Source: Eucalyptus grandis (taxonomy: Eukaryota > Streptophyta > Magnoliopsida > Myrtales > Myrtaceae). Taken from it: a stretch of DNA of 64,000 bases. The stretch is from positions 25,012,940-25,076,939 of the forward strand of contig NC_052621.1 in NCBI RefSeq assembly GCF_016545825.1, written 5' to 3'. Position 1 is the first letter of the stretch, and the number at the start of each line of letters is the position of its first letter. Shown one piece after another: positions 12,601-26,554 of this stretch. Below the pieces are notes generated by a model. It did no database searches, was not told where the DNA came from, and saw only the letters and a list, made by a program, of their open reading frames with translations. The translations under genes were made by a program, and so were the position numbers.

Positions 12601-12970
12601 TTTTTTTTTAATTATTTGAAAAAAAGTTGCACAATTGTAGAGGAATTTTTTTTTTTGGTTATCGAGAACACGGTTATTATAAATCGCGAATTGAAGTTTT
12701 TAAATGGATTAATCATAAATCGAGATTCCCATCGTGAAATTCAATAAATATTACCTAAAATCAGTATTTTATATGAAGGCATTATAAATTTCGTAGAAAA
12801 TGTTATATGTATTGAACGTTGAGGAAGATTTATGATTTATAAAAGGAAATTGTAAATTTGAATGCATATGAGGATTCCATGCATTTTCCTCAGCATAGGT
12901 ATTACATGACAATATAAATCCTAATTCTTTACATATATGGCACACATCATAAAAATAACGCAAGTTGCTC

Positions 12971-13530
12971 TATTAAATGGGTAGCATTTGAATGGCTTAA
13001 ACTGATAGATGCATATTGAATTATGAGTTGTCAAACCAAAAGTAGATTCTCATGTGATTTCAGCTATTGGAGATTCACCTAACATATATGTATTATTCGC
13101 CTCGGTAATCAAACGGTTCAAGTAACTAGTGTTCTAGAAGTATGATAGCAAAAGTTGAGAAGGGATATAAAACATCCTATGAATCCCATAAATTTAATAA
13201 ATTTATGGGCTTAATGTGACTTAGTTTAGTTCACACGTCATTGATGAGGTATATTAAATTTGAATGGCTTGAACCGATAAACGCACATCAAATTGTGATT
13301 TGTGGAACCAAAAGTAGATTCTTATGCAATTTCGGCGGCTAGAGATTCATCTGACATATATATATCATTTGCCTTGAGAATCGAATGATTCAGGTAATTT
13401 GTGTTCTAGAAGCGTGATAATAAAAGTCGAGAAGGAATATAAAACATCTTGTAAACCCCACAATTTTATTAAATTTATGGACGAATGTGACTTAATTTAG
13501 TTCGCACGTCATCGATGAGATATAAACAAA
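12971..13530. repeat. Tandem duplication, two units of about 280 bp
   Basis: The segment 12971-13250 is repeated at 13251-13530 with scattered substitutions. Shared landmarks are TTGAATGGCTT, CCAAAAGTAGATTCT, GTGTTCTAGAAG and CACGTCAT(T/C)GATGAG. It is non-coding. Confidence 0.8.
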
Positions 13531-15900
13531 TCAATTGGATTCTTAAGCTAGTAATCTTCTCTCATCCCACGCTGGTCCCAGGTTGATTTTAGAGGAATTT
13601 CATACCCAAGGGCAGAGGAGTTATATGGTCGACAATCTTTATTTTTTTTTCTTTTTAGGTATAATTAAGAATCTTCGTTTTGTGTACAGTTAATATTTTA
13701 AAAAAATCAAAAAATAAATGCTTTTGAAGACTTTTAAATTTTCTATTGTTCTAAAGCTAGGGGTCTATTTGTTAATGTTCCAAATTCTTTGTTTTTTGTT
13801 CTTTTGTTGCGTGGAATAAAAAAAATAGAAATGTGTTTTGTAACTTCAACTAATTTTTTATTTTCCAGAATAGAATAGTAGCCATGAATAAATTTGAAAT
13901 GTAAATAAAAAGTAAAATAAAAACGTAACTTCTTGTTATTATAAATAATTTCTACAAATAAGTTTTTTCTTTTCTTCTTATTTCTCACCGCCCCTCACCC
14001 CTAGCCGTCTATCGCCCCCACACATCGCTAGCCACCACTGCCGCCGTTTGGCCGATGATTTGTGGGTGGCAAATAAAAAGGAAAAAAGAGGAGAAAAAGA
14101 AAAATTACAAAAATTATAAAAAATTAAAAGAAGCAAAAATATGTGGGCATTCTTATTCTTTTTTATATTCCGAGAAAAGAAATTTCTTGTAGTTACCAAA
14201 TATATTATTTTAATTAAAAATTATTTTAAGAAATTAGAAGAAAAATTATTTTCAGAACAAAAATGTTATTAAACAAGTCTTAAGAGCTTTTGAAGTGCTG
14301 CCGGAAAATAAGGCTGAGTCGTGCCATGTGCAAGCGCGCGAACGAGCATCGCCATCCCATCCCATTAATTACGTGAACAGTAAAAGGTCAAAAGAGATTC
14401 TTCATTATTTTAAAAATAAATGGAATTTTATTTGGATTTTAAATGTGAATATTACTATGATCCAAGGAAAAAATTGAGACGCTTAGCACCATATAAGAAT
14501 CCGATTGTCGGGCTTGCAAAGTCCTTGAGGAAAAAGTTCAAAAGAGATGCCAAAAATTGTCAAAATAAATATGAAAATATATTGCGTGACAAGAAATTTT
14601 GAAAATTTGATAGATAAGATACATATGAAAGTTAAGATTGCTTTATTCTAACTAATATCTTCATTTTCCTTCCGTAGTCTTTCAAAGGCGAAAACATACG
14701 CTCTCAATATGAAATTGTACCAATACAAAAATAAAAATAAAAAAATATAGGTAGGCAATCCTGTTCAAGCTCGCTATTGGCACAAAATTATCTACTCTAA
14801 TCGCGGCTCGTTCACATTCACAAGGCTTAAGAAGTCGCCATGCCAGATTGAGTTCTCTTGGGATTTAGTTTACTTGTTACAAACTTACAAATATTCATAT
14901 TCAAGGGATGTGGCATCAGAGGTATATATATAACTCGGCATCCCTTTCTCGGATTCGATACCACTACAAGCAGGTAGCCTTCTCTCAACTTGTCCGCTAG
15001 AACACGATAGCGTTTGCTTTGGTCGTGGCTATCCACGCTAATTTCTTTAAATCCCGTAGCATCAATAATGAGACTTATTAACCAATGAAACGATTGACAT
15101 ACAAATGATCTTTGGACTAGGCAAGTATCTGAACTTTGCATGAAAAATTCTTTTATAATGATGATGGATGATAATATTTTGGTGTTTTACGATGATATTT
15201 CGAGTATTTAATACCATTACAATAAAGAAAAAAAGGGTAAAAGCTATTAACAACCCAAAATTATGCCTACTATGACACAAACACATCTATTAAAAAAAAA
15301 AAAATTTGAAATCGAAAACCTCAAATGTGTACTTGTGTAATAAATTTACCCTAATTTGTATTCGCGTGGCACATCTATTTTAATTTTTTTTAATGATATA
15401 ATGAATCCTAAGCTTAGATTTGTGCTACATTTACAATCTGCAAAGATTTTTTTCCTTCCTCCTTCGGCTTTATCACTGCCGCTGCCACCCTTACCATCTC
15501 CATGGCCACCGTTCTTACTATTGCCAAACCAAGGAAGAAAAAACAAATGAGGAAATTAAAAAGAAAAGGAAAAAGAAAACAAGAAAAAACATATAATGAG
15601 TTGAAGCATTAACGTCATTTGTATTCCACCATCCATGCAGGTAGCCACATAAGATTTTTAACGGTATTCATTAATGGAATTGACGGAAGTTAAATATATT
15701 TCACGAATCTGATTTTTGTTTGGATGTGTTATACAAGTATAAGTTTAAGATTTTTTATGTTGGGGAAAAAGCTTGGGATAAATATATCATGTAGATATAA
15801 GTTTGAGATTTATAATATCGTATGAATATATCGCGGCGAGCATAAACTTTTTTCTTGCGATGTTTTCTCCATAGGAAGGAAGGAAAGAGAGAGAATAGAT
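13531..15900. other. AT-rich intergenic region
   Basis: Only short frames are present. A 104-codon minus frame at 14827-15141 looks somewhat protein-like but matches nothing I recognise and has no supporting structure. Confidence 0.35.
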
Positions 15901-16260
15901 AATAATACGGAGTAAATCGGAAGTGCGTTGCACGCGCGGGCGTCGCGAGTTGGCGAGGCCTCGTTGTGTGCGGTGCCCTTTTTGAGTAATGACACGAGAG
16001 GACAGCCAATGAAATCGCACAACCAAACCCAACCTGTATCCCCCAAAACAAAAGCGGGAAAAAGGCAAAAGGCCAAAAAATGCGTATGAAAACGAAAAAG
16101 AGTGGGCCCCCCACCCTCATGATGACCAACTGCTTTCCCTTGGCTTTTTCTCCTTGGAACTCCGCACGACGCCTGGGGGCTTCCCCATACCCGCCTCCTC
16201 GGTCACTCTTCTTCCCCCGCACACCCACCCAGAAAAAAAAAAATTTTAAAAAAAAAAAAT
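15900..16260. other. Second moderately GC-rich patch with CCAAT
   Basis: A GC-richer segment with a CCAAT at 16006-16010 is flanked by poly-A/T runs. It resembles the 12.1-12.6 kb island and likewise has no coding region beside it. Confidence 0.25.
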
Positions 16261-18123
16261 TCACGTTCTGTTTTCTTCTTCTTTTTTTTTTCTGACATTT
16301 TAAGGTAAATAAAAAATATACGTTGTGATCTCTCTCTCTCCCTCTCTTTTAACGAATTTTTTACGCGTAAAGTAATTTTACACTTTGCTATGACCACCTT
16401 TTATTATTTAATGACGGGGCCATATCTGAAATGTTACACAACCGCCGTGCTGTGGAAGTGCTGCTTTCTTGGATTAGAAGTTTTGTACCTGTGGCATGAC
16501 TTGCTATCTTTGCTTATTAATCATGAACGCATTTGAAATCCAGATTGTGACATGATTGCTTTTGTGGGGGTGTGTCTAAGTTGAATCATGCTAGGGTTAC
16601 TGAAATTGATTTGTAAAGTCAATTCGAGTGATGCGTGGAATTGCCGTTATCGGTTCTTAAGCATGGCCCACTTGTCGAATTTAGTAGGTCTGGCTTTGCT
16701 CTTCTAAGTATTGTCCGTGTACTTTAAATCTTTCTCGCGTAATTGTAAAATTTTTAAATTTTCGTGTGTCGTGACATTTTTTAATATAGGAATTCAGAAA
16801 AGAGAAAGCATCAAAAAGTCAAGACAAGTGGATTGAGAATTATAAAACTACATTGTATTCACGAGCTTATAAAGTGTTTTACGAGTTTCCAAGGAATTGA
16901 ATATTTACACTCGTGCCCTTGGAATATGAAATGAGCACATAAAACTTATGCAAGACCACATTGCCCATCGCTCGAAAAATATCTAACGAATAACCAATTA
17001 AAGAAATTTTAAAATTCCAATGCACTTATATTCTCCTTGCATATGATGCGATAAATCTTTCAAAAGTATAACTTTTTAGTATATAAGTGTAGTCAATAAT
17101 TTTATTTTTGTCGGTCTCTCACTCTAATCCTACTTAACACTCACTGTACTTTTGCCTCGCCTTAGTGTAGGCGCGAGTCGAAAACCCATTTCCCGAAATG
17201 AAATCGTCCCCACCACAATCCTCCTCGAGAAGATGGGGATTTCAACCCTCACTCCCCCTTCCAAGTTGGAAGAGTAGCCACCTAGGGCGAACCCCAGTGG
17301 TTAAGTGTACTTAATAATTGTTCTGCATAAATTGGTCATGAAGACTTGTTACATATATCAACCTAATAAACTAAGTGAGAGGATTTGCCAGATTGCATTT
17401 AAGAAGATCGAGTAGATAACTGAGACACAACTCCTCTACTCACGCCTATAAGCGAGCTTACACATGATAACACAAACATCCTAAAACTAAACAAGTTTTG
17501 GACAAGTGGATGCGAACAAACCGAGCCATGTAATTGTCGGTGATCCTCGTACAACACGGGGCAATCTCGGTATCAAAATCTCCCGCCGCATCTCAGACCC
17601 ATCTCTCCACCCACGCCCACCAGAGCTCAACAGATCTTTTTTTTTTTTTTGCCCGGTCGGCCACACGACGAGGTTTCTTTAGAGAGCTTGCGTCTAACCC
17701 TCCCTAGCCCCAAGGGGTCTAGTGATCGTTAATAGAAGGGTCAGCTTCTAATTTAGATGATTAGAAAATGGATTAGTGGGGCGTCATCACTCCAAGTAGG
17801 TACCCGCGTGTCGCCATCAATTACCTAAATAAATAAATTAAGCTTTAAAGACGCTTTTAATAGCGCCATTGACGCCAAACCGTCCGAGGTAATTTCGTGG
17901 GGGCTGGGCGATGGAATCGCCGAACCATGTGCGTCCCTGTCAATCGGGCGATTTGTCTCTTTGCATCATTACATGAGCGGGGGTGAATCTAGGGAGAAGT
18001 TGGCTCCATCCAGCTCTCCTCCACTTTTTGCTTTCAGCCTCAAGTCACTTCTGCCTTTTAAGCAATGGGGAAAAGATGTTTTAAATCATTCCATCTCTCT
18101 CTCTCTCAAAGATGTTTTAATCA

Positions 18124-18160
<37 letters not shown>

Positions 18161-20260
18161 AGTGTTCTACTTTTTTAAAAAAAAAAAAATTGACTTGGGA
18201 TTTTAGTTGGCAAATGGCTCAAATTTTCAAAAATAAAAAAATTGTTGGGAAGTTTGATTGTTGATAAAGATAGAGAGTGGTCTATAGTTTTTTTATGCTT
18301 TGATGTGTAATGATTATTGCTGTCTTTAAAATACTTTTTGCCTCTATTGTTATCGTTAAATTTGAACAAATATACCTCCTGCTAGACCTATCAAACGAGT
18401 GGATAGGGTTTGGATTCAAATTAGATTGAAAATGGTCCCGACCCAAGCGGATTCTTCTAGCTTGTTTTGTCTAATTTTATTGAATGCAAATTTAGCGACT
18501 TGTACCAAACTCATTCCATATCCAGCTCATACCGATCCATAGTATTAAAAACGCCCATATTTAATATAATTTATAAAAACACATACTTGAATTGACGTGA
18601 GTGCAAAGTGAGCGATGAACGCGTGATTGAGCGAGGGTGAGAAAGAATTAAGAGAAAGTAGGTGGGTTTGATTCAAGTGTTGTAATCATTTAACACCAAT
18701 GTTATGTTTAAACCTATTTACGACTCATTTCCTTGATATAACTAATCTATTTATAACTTATGTGTTAAGAAATGGGTTAATGATCCATTTAGATGGGTAT
18801 ACATCTAAGATATACATTGAAGTCAAGGATAAACGAGCTCAACCATTAGTCAACGAATTATGAATCATTGTTTTTCTCTTTTATTTTTAGTACCTAGTGT
18901 GTCTATTTTTGACATTTCTTACGTCAGCTTAATTATCACAACATGCCACAAGGCTTAAACCTCACACGTACGGTGCAAGAAAGATCAAAGAGCACCTCCA
19001 AAAAGCGTGGATTAGTGCATAGCCCCCTGCTAAAGCTCTCTCTCTCTCTCTCTTCTCTAATTAGCTGAATTTTGGCGATGTACCATTGCCGAGCTGAAAA
19101 TGTGTGCCACGTTTCGTTCCTAAGTATTTTTCATTCCATTCTTTATGGAAAAGAAAAGAAAAAGTATTTTCCATGCCATTGACTCTTGGCAAAGCCGAAG
19201 AGGTGAGGGTTTTTATTTTTTATTTTTTATTTATAGTGGTTTGTTGGAAATGATGAGAGGTTCTCTACTGACACGGCGACACGTGAATATATAAAAATCA
19301 CTTTATTGTAGCGTGCATTTATTTAATCCTGCTTGAATTTGACCTGCAATCAACCTCGGCCCTTTCCTATTAAGGGAAGATTCCCAGGGATTTTTTATTA
19401 TTATTATTTTACGAGTCCATAGCCAAATCCCTCTGTCTCCTTTAGTCACCTGTAGGCCTGAAGAATCATTGGTGATTTAAGAATGAAAAAACTTACAATA
19501 ATGGGGAGAACAAAAAAAGAAGGGAGAAAGACAGAAGCAAGCTGGAGACAACTTGATTGGCGAGAATTAAACTTAGAATAATTTGCTTATGGAAAACAAA
19601 TACAGAGACGTTACGGAAAAAAATGAGCAGATCAACTGAACGGAGAAATTTTGAGATTTATAGATTTAATTACTTTGGTAGCTCGAATTGTGGCGAACAA
19701 AGAAAAAACCTATGAAGTTAGACATCGAATAGTGAACGGGGGCAAGCATATTCCATAATTCTTCTGGAAACAAAAGTGCAAGGAACTTACCTAAAATCTC
19801 AATTGAATTGGGCAACTCTTTATTACCCTTTTCTTTTGGCTATGCATGGAGATGGTCCTTATGCTTTTGACACTCCTACATTAAGAACGCACCAATAATG
19901 ATGATGGCCTGTCGGGGTGTGAAAAGGGGAACAGAATACATCCCTTGTTTTGAATCGTCTTTTTGTTATGGAACTCCATAGACGTATATTATTTGGCTAC
20001 AACTAGTCAAATTAAGTAATGGAACTCTCATTCAAGTTATTTTTCTATATTTGACGAGCCTAAAATTAGATTAGCAATGTATGTTTTTTCATGAAGTTTC
20101 ATGTTGATATCTTCAGGCTGCATATATCTAGAAGGTTTGTTGAATTATCTATTTTAAATGATGTATTACGTAAGGGTACCCAATTTTATTGATCAATATA
20201 CCCAAATCGGATGAAAGTTGGACTTTCATTTGGCTAGGTGACTAAGACACCGCGATATGG
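16261..20260. other. Intergenic region with simple repeats
   Basis: No gene is recognisable. Contents include a (TC)n run at 18126-18159, smaller TC runs near 18098 and 19038, and AT-rich DNA. A segment around 17150-17310 has a retroposon-like look but no clear Pol III boxes. Confidence 0.4.
18126..18159. repeat. (TC)n microsatellite
   Basis: A pure TC dinucleotide run. Confidence 0.95.
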
Positions 20261-20276
20261 TGCATTTGCCGGGGAT

Positions 20277-20302
20277 CGAACCCGAACCCGAACCCGAACC
20301 CG
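20277..20302. repeat. (GAACCC)n hexamer run
   Basis: Four units of GAACCC directly extend a B-box-like GGTTCGATCCC read on the minus strand. It may be a hexamer expansion inside an old tRNA-derived retroposon. It is not the plant telomere repeat. Confidence 0.6.
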
Positions 20303-20799
20303 TCCCCGAACTCCCGACCCAACCCACCATACCAAATGTCCGGCGACTCCATGAACATTCACAATCTCTTGATTTTGTAGGCAATTGACAATGAGAAAGT
20401 GGGCTAAGGCCCAAAGAACCATGAGCGGCCACGTTTCTTCTAGGCAAATGGCCCAATGTCCAAATCAAGTGGTGGGCTGGCCATCGGCTAGCGATTACAT
20501 CAGTTGTCACCAAGCAATGCTAAGAATATTTGTTGGAAGACCAAACTCTCGTTCGCATGCGACCTTAAGTTTGTCTAGTCAAGCCTTGAATTTCCGAAGA
20601 TCGAATGCCACGACTACTCCCACTTCATGCTCGAATATATGATTTCAGTCTCTAATTTAGAGAGATCCGAAAGAATGAATTCAAATATTGAAGACATTCA
20701 AATTAGTTTATACATTTCCTTGAATAACATCGACTATCCAAATAATTCATTGTGGTTTTCACCTTGATCCGATGAATTGGACAAAATATGATTTTTTTT

Positions 20800-21690
20800 A
20801 TAAGTTTTAAAACTGAATTTGCACATTTCGAACGTTTAAGAACTCAACCATATTTTTGGATAATTTTTAAATTTTGGTACACTTATCCTTATATTTTTCA
20901 ATAACCTTTGGACAGCCACTAACCCTTACTGAAACTTAATAGCACTTAAAAAAAAAAATCTGTATATTTGAAGACAGAATAATACAGCTCTACAGTTGTC
21001 TTTTTATCACATGCGCATGTGATTGGACCTGTACGGCACGATACATCAGATCTAAAAATGTTACTTTATATACAAAAGCATGCGCACATTATTGTCCTTC
21101 CCCAATAAAATAAAAAGGAGCGCGCCCCATGCTTTGGTTTTTTTTAATTTAAAATGGATAATAAAATATATTAATTCATGTCTTTCGTGAATAAAAAAGT
21201 CTCATTGAGCATTTCAAACATGCCCTTTCTCAGAAACTTGATCTAACATAAATAGGAGCTAACAATTAAATCATTTATGTTGAAATCACCCAGCAGCCAA
21301 GCTCAACCTACCTATAGCTCCCACTTTGCTGGTCTTTTCAACTCTTCACTTTTCGAAGCAAAAACATCCCTTCAATCTTCCAAAATCAATGACCACAAAG
21401 CTACAAATTCTGGCCAAAACGAGAATGCTTCAAGAGGGACTAATCAATCCGATGTTTTGAAGTCCATTTGTGAGTATCTTCTTGAAGATGATGATGATAG
21501 TGTCAATGCAACATCTTCTGCAGTAACTCCTACAGACACATACACAAGCAATTTGAGCTTCGACAATCTATTATTAATGGAGAGTTGGAACGAACTACCC
21601 CTAAAAGTTGACGACTCAGAGGACATGATGGTGTACGGAGCTTTGTGCAACGTGCTTAATTCCAGGTGGACAATGCCTTTGGCTTAAAAT
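20800..21690 (+). repeat. Duplicated ERF block, copy 1 (pairs with 61704-62606)
   Basis: Upstream DNA and the N-terminal ERF coding segment are nearly repeated at 61704-62606. Shared landmarks are TTTTTATCACATGCGCATGTG, the block around AGCATGCGCACATTATTGTCC, and the ERF start region. Small indels separate the copies, for example about 20 extra bases near 20910 and 30 extra near 20970 in this copy. Confidence 0.85.
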
Positions 21691-22225
21691 CAAGAACTTG
21701 TTTTGGAAGTGACGACTGTTGACTATAACAGCATTGGTTGGGCTTCAAACCAAGAACTTGATTTCAAAGTGATGATCATTGATTATAACAGCATTGGTCT
21801 GGCAACAGAGAAGAAACCATAGACAGTGGAGCATGAGGTACAAGCACTAGTTGAGAGAACCCGTTACAAGGGAGTGATGAGACGATCATGGGGAAGTTAT
21901 GCGATGGAGATAAGGGACCGCAAGAAGAATGGGGTGAGGATTTGGCTTGAGACTTACTAGACGCCTGAGGATGCAACATTGGCCTATAGTCAATCTGCTT
22001 TTAAGATGAGGGGGTCCAAGGCCAAAGCTCAACATCCCTCGCCTCGTTGGCTTAGCCAAGTACAAGCCTATCAAGGTCAGCTGGATGTTTGGTCCACCGA
22101 GCCTAGCTCACCATCCCGTCCAGCGGTGATGAAGAGAGAAAGAGAGGTGAATTTGGAAGTCCAATGCCCTTTCCACATTGGATATGGTCTTGTTGAGTGT
22201 GGACGAACAATTATTATCTTAATTG
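21277..22225 (+). pseudogene. AP2/ERF transcription factor pseudogene, copy b
   Basis: An ATG at 21277 opens 136 codons that match the N-terminus of the ERF at 60.4 kb ([39 protein letters not shown]). The frame ends at a TAA at 21685-21687, where the third copy (62.5 kb) has TCA. A tandem duplication of about 60 bp follows (21680-21739 and 21740-21800). The AP2 domain is still visible at about 21855-22030 ([35 protein letters not shown]) but carries further stops, including TAG where GTYE should be, and lost residues. It cannot make a working ERF. Confidence 0.85.
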
Positions 22226-22499
22226 TGCAAATTGCAAAGACATTTAAAAGTCAATCCGCAATTCAGCTTGCAAAAAGTAACAATTTGGTATTTTTATTCC
22301 ATTTCCATAGAGTTTGTCAGAAAAAACCAAAGGCCTATTCGATCACTAACTCCATCATAAAAAGACCCTTGTTTCGTACATATGAAGAGAGTAAAAAAAA
22401 AGACCTTCATGTCGTATAAACCTCACTAATTACCGGCATGTACTTAACGTGACGGATATCCTCACAGTGTTACCGGTTTTCTATACATTTGATGGACGT

Positions 22500-22990
22500 T
22501 GACGGATGCAATGATTATGAGATTGAACATAGTTAGCCTTACGACTTTTAATATCGGGTAATTAGGCCAAATGAGGAGGTAAACGAAAATGGAGAAAACC
22601 GGTAACACTGAAATAGATTAACATGACAATCAACGTCCATCAAAGAATCCATGTGTCGAATGCGCCCAGCATCAATTTGTCGGACATTTTGCATTGTAGT
22701 TGTACGATGGAAGGGGGGCGTGAGACTCAGGCAGGGGGGCATAGTGAGCAAAGTCAGATGCGTGACACTCGGCCGATGTCCCTTCGGCAGAGGAGTGTAG
22801 TAGGGTAGCCCACGATTGCTGTTTCGGGTCGGAATGCGAAGGAAGAGATGCCATGGAAAAGACGAAGAGGGCTTTCTATGGTTTTGGATGAAAGTGAGAA
22901 ATGACTTTAACCATATGAGAAACCATTGCCAAAATATGCAAATCAAATGTATAGAAAATGGACTTTGCTTGTGTAACAACACTGTTACTT
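22500..22990 (-). pseudogene. PGG-type membrane protein remnant, copy in block 1
   Basis: Minus-strand translation in shifting frames gives a hydrophobic segment with PNYPILKVVRLTMFNLIIIAS. That matches segments at 51.75 kb (plus) and 53.1-53.2 kb (minus). Those lie beside fragments with a PGG-domain signature, so this is probably another decayed piece of the same family. It has many frame breaks. Its counterpart in block 2 is 53090-53365 plus 54375-54545. Confidence 0.4.
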
Positions 22991-23005
22991 TCATCGTGTG
23001 ATAGT

Positions 23006-25157
23006 TGTTGACACCTAAATTTCGTTTTTTAATTAGGTTTTTTTACATTTATTTGCCTTTTCGGATAATAACAAAAACAACAAAAACAACAAAAAAAAAC
23101 AAATAAGAAACAAAAAGAAAAGCAAAAGCAGCCCATTGGGGCCGGGCTCGAAGGCCCAACCCCTCCCCTTTTTCTCTCTCTCGCGAGCCCCGGCCCCCCC
23201 TTCTCTTCTTCTTCCTCCTGCCTTCTTCTTCCTCGGTCGCACCATCTCACGCGCGGTGGCGGCAACGCGAGCGAAGGACGGCCTACGGCCAAGGGGAGTA
23301 GGCCGACGTCGGCCGGAGAAGATAAGATCGCGGCGCCATCAATGCCGAGCATGCTTCGCTGGATGAGCTCGGATGGGGACCCGGTTCAGCTGAGAGAACC
23401 GCTCGGCGCACTGAGGGACCGGCGGTCGGCTCCGTCGACCCGGATTCCTCGCCTATAAAAGGGCACCACCTTCGTCGAAGAACGGCACGGGCGAGCTCGG
23501 AGATCCTTCACCGAGAGACATCGGAGAAGGATTGAAGGGCGGCGCGGGGGAGAGAACTCGGGTCATGAGCTCGGTGACCTCCCACCGAGGCTTCGGGAGG
23601 CCGCCGGAGCGAGTCGAGAAGGTCGGATCCGGTCGGTGGAGGCTCGGATCTGGCCCGAGGAGAGAAGCGAGGTCGGGCGAGAAGCGAAGAAGGTGAGATG
23701 CGAGCGGAAGGAGCTGAGCGAGAGAAGATCCGGAGGAGAGAGGGTCGAGATGCAGGCGCGGATCCGGAAATCCCGCGTCCGAGTCGCCCCGAGCCGAGGC
23801 CGCCGCCGTCGCCGTGGTTGAGCACCGAGTCCCACGCCGTCAAACCATCGCCGTCGCCCCGCGCCTCGCCGCTGCTGTTTTCCCGATGCCGTCCCAAGTT
23901 TAAGGGCCGTCGTCATCAAGCCGTGCCGCCGTGCCGTGCCAACGCCGAGAGCGGGTGACGATAGATCCCGCCCACACTATACCGATTTCTGCTCGAAGCT
24001 CGACCATCGTCGCCGCCGTCGCCGCCGTCGCCCACCGCGCCACCTCAGCCTTCCCCTCTTCGGGCGCCGCGAATCGAGAACCCTAGGGTTCTCGATTTTC
24101 CAGGTCATGAGCCTCGGTCGATGGGTTGGACTCGGAGCTACGAGTCGGGTAGGGTTTCTCCGTATTTTGGGGCGGGAAACGGGGTCGGGGTTCGGGTCGG
24201 AACCGGGTAGGGTTTCACCGGGGGAGTGGGTTGCGGAGCCGGGTCGTCGGGCCGGGCTGGATCCCTCCCAAAACGACGGGCCATGGCGTCGTTTTGACAA
24301 AATAGAAAAATAAAATAAAAAAGATGAAAAATCCGAGTCGAGCCGCGGCCTGTTGCGTTTGGTCGCCGAGGCCGGTCGGACCCAACCAGCGGATCCGACC
24401 CGGTCGGTTTTATTTTATTATTTTAATATAAAATAATAAATATTTTATTTTCAAAAAAAAAATCAAAAAGTGTTTTATTTTCAAAAAAATATTAAAAAAT
24501 GTTTTAATTTCAGAAAATCGAAAAATATTAAAAATTGTTGAAAAATGTTTTATTTTCTAAAAAAAAATCCAGAAAAATCAAAAAATAATTTCTTTTCCAA
24601 AAATATCAAAAAAATATTAAAAAATATTTTATATTTGAAAAATCAAAAAAAAAAAAATATTTCATATTTTCCAAAAAAGTTAAAAAATTCAGAAAAAGCC
24701 AAAAAGACTTGTATTTTCCAAAAATACCAAAAATATCAAAAAATCCCTTTTATGTCCAAAAAAATGAGAAAAATACTCAAAAAATGTTTTCCTCCAAAAA
24801 ATGCATGGAAAATCCCTCGAACATCCAAAAACCTCGGGGTTTAAACAAGATTAGGTACCGAAAGGGCATTAGTGATTAACTAGTGTAATCAAGTCTCCGA
24901 TCCTAATTTCTCTGGTTGCGCAGGAGTGAGTATTTCTCCCGATACTTCACTTGGGTTTCTAATCAACCCACCCCAAATCGATTAATGGCGACTCCATTTT
25001 AAAAATTGAATTACAGGTTAAATACTTGAACCATTAAGTCATGAATTGGTGGACTTGGGAGAGTCCGGGCTTAATAAATTTAGCTGAGCCATTAGCCTCC
25101 TTTAGGCGCTCGTACCCGATTGCGGCGCCGAGAAAAAAAAAAAAAAAGGTCGCGACA
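23006..25157 (+). repeat. 5' LTR of the Ty3-like element, 2152 bp
   Basis: A long LTR with a GC-rich middle (23150-24400), which creates several overlapping spurious frames. A stretch of AT-rich TTTTATTTTCAAAAA-type repeats follows (24410-24840). The 3' end has the same sequence as 26775-27101. Confidence 0.85.
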
Positions 25158-25159
25158 GC

Positions 25160-25179
25160 TTGGCGACTCCATTGGGGAC
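25160..25179 (+). other. Primer binding site of the Ty3-like element
   Basis: TTGGCGACTCCATTGGGGAC follows the 5' LTR after two bases. It fits complementarity to the 3' end of a plant tRNA ending in CCA, possibly tRNA-Arg as in Ogre-type elements. The tRNA identity is from memory. Confidence 0.6.
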
Positions 25180-25689
25180 TTTTGAGGACTTAGGCCATTT
25201 TATCTTTGTTTAAATGCTTTGCTGACTTGGTTTTTTTTTCTTCTTTTATGCAGGGTAATAGCTTAAAGTTTTTTTATTCTGTTAAAATAAAATGTTTTTG
25301 TGATTATAAACTGTTGTGCATGCTTTACTGTTTTAAACAACTACACATGGCACACACAACCCGGCCGCCGGACCTGGGCCGCCATAGGATTTCTAGGATG
25401 GTGTTAAGAAAGATACGACCTCGAACGCGAGACTGCGATGTAGAGGTTGCCTTTCTTTCCCGAATTTCTTAGCGAGGTTAGGAGGATATCTGCTAACGCG
25501 AGACTCGACGGGCGAATATCCTTTTAATCTCATCAAGCCTTCGAGTTAGAAATCGAGCCGCACGTCCCACGCGCATGTCTTTGTGCTTGCCATTTTTCTT
25601 TAAAAAGCAAAAGTAATCTCTTTACTTTTACTCATTCTTTTATTTGGCCCATGGCAATTTAGGATAAACTTTTCAAGTCCCGGTTATAT

Positions 25690-26490
25690 GCGATGGGGAA
25701 AGACGATATCCGGTTCATTCCCGCTCCCAAGGCGGAGCTCTTCGAGATGGTGGGGTCGGTTAGATCGGTTTGCCCAAGAGCGCGTGAAGGCCAAAGTCGG
25801 TCATCTTCTATCGTTGATTCAAATCACATTCGTCCCGAAGTCATACAAGCCATGGCACATTTTGGTGCCCGAAGACAATTACTTTTATATTCGGTAGGTT
25901 TGAGCTAACTCCAACCCCGGGAAGAATACTGACATCATCCTTTGGAATGCCTCTTGAGAAAAAGCTCGTCAAACCATCGACGGGCGCTCCCGTGGCGCGG
26001 GTTGGCGCGACTTTTAGGAATTGAAATCCCACGTCATGAGGCAAATTCTTGAAAACAATCATAATACCTGCCCACTTTGGAATTTATGAATGCATGTTTC
26101 CAAAATTAGCCTATGACCCAGAAAAGTGAGATTTTCCTCCTAGCCTTTTTCGGGCTCATCATCTTCCCCCATCAAAGAAATGCCATAACTCCCAAGATGG
26201 CATGGATAGTTGATCAGATCTTAAGAGGGGGGAATTATGTCAACATGATTTTAACTGAAACATTCTTGTCCTTTAATCGTTTTAAAGACAACTCGGAGAA
26301 AATCATGCGAGTCTCTCCTGAAATTTTACAAGTCTGGTTATTTTCTCACCTAGCGAATTTGAAACTTCATGCGATCGTACTGAAACAAATGCTTTCGAAA
26401 ATCCGTTACAAAATTTATGGTTCTAGGACCATAAATTCCCAATCAAAGCTGTTTAAATTGGGTAAACTTCCTAAGAGACCCAGCTCCTGA
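25690..26490 (+). pseudogene. ORF1-like (plant mobile domain-type) fragment of the Ty3-like element
   Basis: Several frames together give a recognisable N-terminal protein of Tat/Ogre-type elements. The longest piece is 26113-26490 (125 codons, with HQRNAITPKMAWIVDQIL and SPEILQVWLFSHL). Earlier pieces at 25690-25910 are in other frames, so frameshifts and stops have broken it. The rest of the polyprotein is absent. Confidence 0.6.
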
Positions 26491-26554
26491 GGCATTCCAA
26501 TGGTGTGCTGGTTGGTTTCATGAAAAGAGAGCTCGCTTTGCTTACATACGCACC

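Noticed and set aside
17130..17310. A second SINE
   Set aside because: It has a retroposon-like look, but I could not find both Pol III boxes at proper spacing or a target duplication.
20277..20302. Interstitial telomere repeat
   Set aside because: The unit is GAACCC, not the plant CCCTAAA, and only four copies are present.
23500..24313. Long overlapping frames on both strands in GC-rich DNA
   Set aside because: They lie inside the 5' LTR, occur on both strands and have low-complexity Arg/Pro/Ser content, as expected from GC bias.
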